Below the pieces are notes generated by a model. That model saw nothing but the letters and a program-made list of their open reading frames with translations. It was not told where the DNA came from and searched no databases. The translations under genes and the position numbers were made by a program. From Carettochelys insculpta (taxonomy: Eukaryota; Chordata; Testudines; Carettochelyidae): 64,000 bases of DNA. Of the stretch, positions 56,891-64,000 are shown piece after piece. The DNA is taken from the NCBI RefSeq assembly GCF_033958435.1, contig NC_134145.1:37847501-37911500 (forward strand), given 5' to 3'. Each line of letters begins with the position of its first letter. Position 1 is the first letter of the stretch.

Positions 56891-58230
56891 CTATGCTGGC
56901 GTCAACAACCTCTAGCATGGGTACCAAGAGTGGCATGCAAGCCGATCTTCATCAGCACTCAAGGCTGGAAGTCAGCCTTGTCCTCCTTCCCCATTCAGCC
57001 AGGAGCTTGCTCAAAGACCATGCCACCTGTGGATTAACAAGAGACCAGGTAATGCTACCAACCACCACCTAAACGGTAAAGCTCTGCATTTTAATTTATT
57101 CATGAGTGAAGCTGTTGTAAATAGGACTATTAGTGACTTTAAAAAGTACCACTGGCACTCAGCCTGCACATAGAAGTAAAAAAGTCAAATTTTGGCACTC
57201 CGCTGCAGAAAGGATGCTGAACCCGGTCTAGGCACCGCTGTAAACACAAATAATAATCTGTCCATTGACTTAAACACCTGCTACTGCTGCCAGTTATTTG
57301 GTTATCCAAGACAACAGACAAGGTTTTAAGTATGACCATTGTGCTTGAGCTTTATGTAAGATTAGAGAATTTCACTCATTGTATACACATTGGAAAATGC
57401 TGTCAGGTGACAAACTGCTTTACAGCAAAATGTCACATGCCCTTCATAGTTAGGATTTTGTGTTTGTAGTTGTTTTTAACATCTCCATTATTAAATTCCA
57501 TTTTCTTTGGATTCACCTCAATTGGGCAAATGTAGGCCTCTGATCTGCCCTCTTATTATGTACATTGCATTAATGTCATAGAGAATTACAGATGTTCATA
57601 GAGGAGAGAGGACACCCCACTCTATTTTGCTTGTTTAGAGCAAAAGGGTGAGACAAATAGATTTTTATATTCTTTTGTGCTCCAACATCATCAGTGATGG
57701 GCCTCAGCAATACGTCCAACTTGGAGGATGAGTTTAGCAGCCAATGTAGGAAAGCAAGGAATCTTGTATGTTATATTATTGCTGTTGGAGAGGCAGAATT
57801 GAGAGATTTTTTACGTGTCCATGTTGTTACGCAGAAATTGGCTCTCTCTGTATCAGGTGAAGTGTGTTTTAGTCCTCATTTCCTGTAAGGAAAGTTGTCA
57901 GGATACAGACCTTTACAGGTAGGTAGGGGAACTAAAAATGTAAGCTTTGGGATTCCAGGAAAAGCTCTGAGGACCCTTCCACCTTGCCCATATCTAGCAC
58001 CAAGGAATATTGAGGATGTTCACATCTAGATTTGAATTTTGGAAAATTAAAAATCACACAATATAAAAGGGTCTACAGTACATAAGCAGGGAAGGAAAAC
58101 ATGCCTTATGGTCACTAATATAATTTAAACATGCATGGCACTTTACATAGCATATTACAAATACAAACTCCAACATATTTTATGCTTTTAAGGGGCTTGA
58201 ACCTGCAAATTCTCACAGTGGGAACCAGTA
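56891..58230. other. Unassigned intronic sequence
   Basis: Nothing recognised. Confidence 0.35.
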
Positions 58231-58536
58231 AAATTGGACCTCTCTAGTTCTACCCTCTCTGGACCTGACCAGTGCCAGATCACAGGTCAATATTGTCTAG
58301 CAGCATTACAGCCGCTGCCACTGCATACTGCCCTCTTGGAAGACAGTTAGAGGTAAATTAAAGCTGAATAACAGCACAGAACACTGAGCGCCCCAACTGT
58401 TGGCTGTAAACAAACTTTATGGAACCACAGGAAGCTTGACCACACCCATGATAAGTGGACATCCAGCTAGCTGAAATCATGCCGGACTACGGATGTTGCA
58501 GGACCAGAGAATGCTGGACTAGAGAGGTTCAACCTG
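58231..58536. mobile_element. Tigger/pogo-like MITE (306 bp), TA target
   Basis: Ends ...GAGAGGTTCAACCTG-TA; the left end is degraded (TA-AAATTGGACCTCTCT). Shares 'GGAACCACAGGAAGCTTG'-type interior with 33766-34088. Confidence 0.7.
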
Positions 58537-58656
58537 TATTTACTATCCTGACCTCAAGAACTAATCAGAGCATTATGCTCAGTAGTATCTATTTGCAGAT
58601 TTGAGTCCCAGATTGAGACAGGAACAAACAGTGACTACAATGAAGGATGGGAATGA

Positions 58657-58806
58657 ATCATAGAATACTAGAACTGGACGGGACCTAGAGAGACCATCGA
58701 GTCCAGCCCCAGAAATTGAATCTCTGTTGCATACAGCTGTGTCAGCTCCCACTACTTATCCTCCAGTTGTAATTATGACCCTCTCTTGAAGAAGTAGTAG
58801 AGTCAA
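58657..58806 (-). mobile_element. CR1 3' end fragment
   Basis: Reverse tail 'AATCATAGAATACTAGAACT' followed by 'CATCGAGTCCAGCCCC', a CR1 3' UTR read backwards. Confidence 0.75.
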
Positions 58807-58807
58807 T

Positions 58808-59489
58808 GGCTACGTCTACACGTGCAGCCAACATCGAAATAGGCTATTTCGATGAATAACGTCTACACGTCCTCCAGGGCCGGCAACATCGATGTTCAAC
58901 TTCGACGTTGCTCAGCCCAACATCGAAATAGGCGCAGCGAGGGAACGTCTACACGTCAAAGTAGCACACATCGAAATAGGGATGCCAGGCACAGCTGCAG
59001 ACAGGGTCACAGGGCGGACTCAACAGCCAGCCGCTCCCTTAAAGGGCCCCTCCCAGACACAGTTGCACTAAACAACACAAGATACACAGAGCTGACAACT
59101 GGTTGCAGACCCTGTGCCTGCAGCATAGATCCCCAGCTGCCGCAGAAGCAGGCAGAAGCCCTGGGCTAAGGGCTGCTGCCCACGGTGACCATAGAGCCCC
59201 GCAGGGGCTGGAGAGAGAGCATCTCTCAACCCCCCAGCTGATGGCCGCCATGGAGGACCCGGCAATTTCGACGTTGCGGGACGCGGATCGTCTACACGGT
59301 CCCTACTTCGACATTGAACGTCGAAGTAGGGCGCTATTCCTATCTCCTCATGAGGTTAGCGACTTCGACGTCTCGCCGCCTAACGTCGAAGTTAACTTCG
59401 AAATAGCGCCCGACGCGTGTAGACGCGACGGGCGCTATTTCGAAGTTGGTGCCGCTACTTCGAAGTAGCGTGCACGTGTAGACGCAGCT
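58808..59489 (-). mobile_element. Harbinger MITE, ~710-bp family (682 bp), TSD AAT
   Basis: Termini GGCTACGTCTACACGTGCAG and ...GTGTAGACGCAGCT, with AAT on both sides (58805-58807 and 59490-59492). It lies in PLPPR4 intron 1, reversed relative to the 46067 element. Confidence 0.92.
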
Positions 59490-61839
59490 AATGAGAATAA
59501 TGAATTCATTCCTGCAGATGCTTACTACTGGGTATCATGATACTGGGTATCATGTTCTATACCATGATGTCAGCAAGACTACTCATGTTAGGAACCTGTA
59601 CTCGTGATTATATGGACTTGTAACATTTGACCCAATATGGTTCCATAGTAATTTAGCAAGCCAGGCTGCATACCTATTAATAGTTTCTATTTAAAAACAT
59701 GTGAGACTGATTCTGATCTCATATACAGCCATGCAAATCAACACTAAGTCAACAGAACTCATTGATATTAAGTTCAACATAAAAACAACGAGCGTTTAGA
59801 TCAAGACCTATTTATAATAAGTTGTTAGAACTACAAGGCCATATTCTCCTCTGACTTAACACCAGTTATACATTGGTGGCTTCAGTGGAGTTATTGCTGA
59901 TTTAGAGAGATGTAGAAGGTGGAGAAGCTGCCCCAAGAGTTACAAGCTGTATAAATGCTCATAATAACAATCAGAGTCTTACACTTTGCATAAGCACAAA
60001 TCACCTGATCTGGCTGGCTTTAGTTTTATCTATGCATGACTCTTCACACTTAAAGTGCATATTAATCAGTACTTCCATATAATCTGGTCTGTCTTGGTTT
60101 TTAATGATATGTGAAGTGTTTCATAGTTTTATGGAATATGTGGATAATCTGAGTCCCTTAAAAAAAAGAAAACTAAGGAAGCAATAACTACACATTCATG
60201 GAAATTCAGTTTGCATCTTTCTAATAGAATGATATTTCCATGATGAAAGATATCCTAGCCTTAGGAAAATATTAGGAATTGAAACATTGTCTGTGACCAT
60301 TCCTGGAAAGAGGTCTGCTCTTCATTGATTTTCCCTCATTAACATATTCAGAGTACACCCTGAGTACATTCAAGGACAATAGACAGAAGGTTATTGCCTT
60401 ACATTTTAAGTATGAAAAATGTAAAACTTCCAGCGTAACATGTCTCCCATTTCCCAAAAGGTGAGGATGTCTGCACATGTAGCATGTACAAACACAGTAG
60501 GCCTAATTTTCTCTCACTTGCACATGTATAAATACAAAGTAACCCCACTGAAATCCATGGAGTTACACCAGTGTGTAATGGGCATAAGGGTTGAGAGAAT
60601 TAGACTCAGTAGATGATATTCTGGTTCTGCTGAATTCAGTGGGGTCAAGATTTCTCCGCTGTCAGGTGGGCTGTCAGAAGGTTGTCCGGAGACTATATCC
60701 TGAGATGCTATAAGTCAGCAAAATTCCATAGACTTAAACGCCAACTGAAGAATTGGCCTATAAACTTTGTATTTCTGTGGATTTATTGGCAGAATATCCT
60801 ATACATCATTTCATTATCTGGGAATTTGCTGAAAAGGGAATGCAGCTCAAAGGGATCATCCATAGGAGTGTTAGGTTTTGTTCCTTACTTTTTTGTCTGA
60901 TATGTTTGACTATAATGGGGTTTCTTTAGGCAGTGTTGCCTCAAGCAGACAGTATGTGACCCAAATAACTGTGGTTATAATGTGGATCATTTCTTTGAGA
61001 ACTGAAATTCACCCACTTTTATTGGCTACCAGATAGGTCAGAAAGCTGGGGGAAGGCAATAGCTGTAGCAAACACAAAAGAGATCTATTCTTGTAGGAGT
61101 CAGTTCTGTAAAGCGGTGGGTTTCTTTGGCTCCAGTTAGAAGAAATGGGCGTTGAAAATCTTCAGTGAGTCTCAGGACCAGATGCTCAGTTCACAGTTAT
61201 TTCTAACTTACACTGACTGAAGTAGATTCAAAATGTCAGATGTGGATGCATATCACCATATATCTCAGAAATTCCATTGCTCAATAATTTCTGGATTTTT
61301 AGGTATGTAGCTTTGCACAACACACATCCACATTAAAATTATATGTGGAGTACTCTGCATGTCTTTTATGTGCTTGACTTCCAGAATATGCATTGCCAAT
61401 GGGGATTTGATTAGAATGAGAATTTTGCTTGTGTGAAGAATTAGAAGATCAGCTCAGGGATGGGCACAGGGCAGTTGTTCTGTGCTAATTAAAAGATTCA
61501 GAAAGAGTGAAGAACTACACCAGTGTTTCTCAGAGGCACAGTGAAGGACTTTCCTTCTTAAATTTAAATAAAAAAGCATGTTTAGTCTTAAAAAAATAAA
61601 ATTAAAATAGGAACCCAAAATACTGATGCGATGTAAGATCTCACACTATCATTTTGATTATTTGGTCTCATAAATGGGAATTTCCACTTTCTTTACAATA
61701 TGGATCCTAGGTCTAGTCCTAAACCATATGAAGATAGTTTAGGAGTAGTAAACTGATGCTGGTAATGTTGTGAACAACGGGGAGGGGACCTGGAGCATGG
61801 AGTAGCTGGGGACTGGCAACTTATTATAGAAAGGATGTG
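59490..61839. other. Unassigned intronic sequence
   Basis: AT-rich; a short direct repeat 'TACTGGGTATCATGA' occurs twice at 59527-59556. Nothing else recognised. Confidence 0.35.
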
Positions 61840-62275
61840 GACGCATTGGGGACTGGAGCACATGACCTATGAGGAGTGGCTGAGCGATCTGGGCTTATTT
61901 AGTTTGCAAAAGAGAAGATTGAGGGGCAAGTTAATAGCAGCCTACAGCTTCTGGAAAAGAGGCTCTATAGGGGATGGAGAGAGACTGTTCTCAATGGTGA
62001 CAGATGGCAGTACAAGGAGCAGCGATCTGAAGTTACAAAGGGAGAGGTGTAGGCTGGATATTAGGAAAAAGCTATTTCACCAGAAGAGTGGTGATGGACT
62101 GGAATGTGCTACCAAAAGAGGAGGTGGAATCTCCATCCCTAGAGGTTTTTAAGTCCTGGCTTGACGGAGTCATGGCTGGGATGATTTAGTTAGGGTTGGT
62201 CCTGCTTTGGGTAGGGGGCTGGATTCGATGACCTCCTAAGGTCTCTTCCAGCCCTAGAATTCTATGATTCTATGC
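61840..62275 (+). mobile_element. CR1 LINE, C-terminal and 3' UTR
   Basis: Reads L-E-H-M-T-Y-E-E-W-L-S-D-L-G-L-F-S-L-Q then the 3' UTR, and ends with the canonical 'TCTATGATTCTATG' at 62262-62275. 5'-truncated. Confidence 0.85.
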
Positions 62276-63084
62276 TGAGCCAACTCTCCTCACACACAGC
62301 TTTTTATGTGAAAGGGGTCATTAAATCTGGTGTGTATGCAAAAGAAGCTCTAAATCACACTGAAATCTTTTGATTGGCCCTGAAGTTTGGTCGTGGTGCC
62401 CAGGAGTCAGTTTTGTTGGGAAATTATGTTTAAGACCTCCCTGGCCAAAGAGCTCTTTGGGAAAGAGAGTCGAGGACAGAGATGCCTGCTGCTCTGTCAG
62501 GCAACTGCCACACGGGGTTGAGCCTGCTCTAGCAACTGCCTCCATTGTATCACTCCTCTTGTATCCCCACAACACCACTTGAAGTGCGTGATGGGTGTAC
62601 TTGTCCATGCCACCATCCTGCCAGCCTGTCCAGCAGATCCTGAGAAGGAGAGGAGTTGAGAATGTAGTGCCCTGGGCATATTTGGAAGTGCTGTTCCTAG
62701 GGCCTACCTCAAAGACTCTTCTAAGCATCAGAGCAGAAGAAATAATACAAAAATATAGTTTTGTGCAGTCACTTTAAAGGAAGTTCCCCCTCAGAAATTC
62801 ACACTTTAAAACATTACTCAATTTTTTTGAAAAAAGCAGGGGGGTGGGGGGCAGACCATGTTCTCTTAACTCCGGACAAAATTTCCACATTAAAACCCCA
62901 AGGCTAAGCAGCAGTGTGGGGGATCCCATGACCCAATCCCGTCCTGTGCTCAACACCAATCCCCATGCCTCTGGAGGCCCCAGTTCCACAAACCACTTCA
63001 GCATATGGTTAGCTTTAATCCCTCTTCACCAGAGCAGTTTCATGGGAAACAATGGGACCTAAGCACATACTTTGGGCAGTTTAT

Positions 63085-63290
63085 GTTGACATTAGGAAAA
63101 AACTTTTTAACTGTTAGCATGGTTAAGCACCGGAATAAATTGCCTGGGTAGGTGGTTGAATCTGCATAATTGGAGGTTTCTAACAGTAGGTTAGACAAAG
63201 ACTTGTGAGGGATGGTAGAGATAACACATAGTACTTCCATAAGTACAGGGGACTGGACTACGTGACTTCTCAAAATTTGTTATTTTGAAG
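63085..63290 (+). mobile_element. CR1 3' UTR fragment, second subfamily
   Basis: 'ACATTAGGAAAAAACTTTTT', 'CACCGGAATAAATTGCCTGG' and 'GGGGACTGGACTACGTGACT' follow the order of a CR1 3' UTR. The terminal tail is missing. Confidence 0.65.
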
Positions 63291-63967
63291 ACACTTTTGG
63301 AAATGCCAGATCTTTGCTTTCTCCAGGATGTCAGTTCACATTTCCTTCATGTGTATTCACACCCAGCCCAAAAAATGAAATTATGACATAATTAACGTGA
63401 CCATGAAAACAAGGTGCACAAAGTTACGCCTCAGACTACTTTCTGCACACCTTTCGTAGCAATACTTTTGAAGAGAAACTAAACTCTGTTGCTCTTTGCA
63501 GGGCTGCCGGTGAGGTTGGCAAGGGGCAGGGCAGAAGTCTCCAGGCCTAGCAATTTAAAAGGTCTGGGGAGTCCTGACCACTGCCACCATTACCACAGGA
63601 GCCTCCGTGGACAGAGCCCCAGGCCCTTAAGTCACTGTTGGAGCCCAGGACAGGGTGGACCTGACAGCACTGAAGAGCTGTCTGGAGGAGCCTATCTCCT
63701 TAGCACTTGGCCTTTCACCTGAAGCCCAGCACCTTCCAGGGGCCCAGAGTTAGGCCCCTTCCTCGTTGCCCGGGGCCCAGGAGTAATTTGTACTGTAGCA
63801 CTCAAAGCAAAGCTGTTATTTTCAAAACCCAAGTCCATTCTACACACTGTTTCAGTGAAGTCCAACTAGCAGCCTCTTTCACCCCACATCTAAAATTATT
63901 CTCTTCCGTTTTTTTAAAAAAAAAAGCCTGCTGTTAAAAAACAAACATTTTTCACAGTAACAGAGAG
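63291..63967. other. Unassigned intronic sequence
   Basis: Nothing recognised; short A/T runs near 63912. Confidence 0.35.
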
Positions 63968-64000
63968 AAAGCTGTGCTAGTCTATATACTATCAAAACGA
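63968..64000 (-). repeat. Interspersed repeat tail, cut by the window end
   Basis: 'GCTGTGCTAGTCTATATACT' then 'ATCAAAAC' matches the reversed tail of the family at 31725-31757. Confidence 0.65.

Noticed and set aside
54025..64000. PLPPR4 exon 2
   Set aside because: I looked for the first transmembrane segment after F-V-E and did not find it in any plus-strand frame; the intron probably extends past the window.
1..64000. CRISPR arrays, bacterial operons, rRNA or true tRNA genes
   Set aside because: Nothing on either strand fits; the repeats are dispersed transposons, and the only tRNA-like boxes (22090) look SINE-derived.

Overview
The window looks like vertebrate nuclear DNA, most likely from a turtle. 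Genes are sparse. CR1 LINE fragments are abundant, and several of them end in the CR1 3' tail 'ATTCTATGATTCTATG'. There are many PIF/Harbinger-type MITEs whose ends read 'GGCTACGTCTACAC', as well as hAT and Tigger-like elements. No bacterial-style operons, CRISPR arrays or rRNA genes were seen. The turtle assignment is an inference from repeat style.

Layout. 1-16,000: CR1 pieces, a perfect 72-bp inverted repeat, two fold-back MITEs, three copies of a ~710-bp Harbinger MITE, a polypurine tract and a decayed RTE-type LINE. 16,030-21,320: a minus-strand CR1 is split by a hAT element, which is itself split by a decayed ~3.1-kb Harbinger carrying a transposase and a Myb/SANT-like gene. 21,320-38,590: mostly unassigned sequence with nested MITEs, two hAT-like elements and a striking 436-bp palindrome. 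38,592-39,413: a Tigger/pogo-like element with TA target duplication that contains what looks like a captured first exon of PDE8B. 41,135-52,990: another minus-strand CR1, interrupted by a hAT element and by an almost complete endonuclease/reverse-transcriptase LINE. That LINE is interrupted in turn by a Harbinger MITE and, directly beside it, a 4.2-kb Harbinger whose two-exon transposase appears intact. 53,500-54,270: a CpG-dense promoter region and the first coding exon of PLPPR4 (PRG-1), on the plus strand. 54,025-64,000: the start of PLPPR4 intron 1, with more repeats; exon 2 was not seen.

The only host gene that looks real and alive is PLPPR4, of which 26 codons are visible. The Harbinger elements work as two-gene transposons: a DDE transposase on one strand and a Myb-like DNA-binding partner converging on it. 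The short MITEs keep both ends of such an element and lack its middle, so they probably depend on a transposase made elsewhere. Coordinates of decayed repeats are read by eye and may be off by tens of bases; those with target duplications are given to the base.
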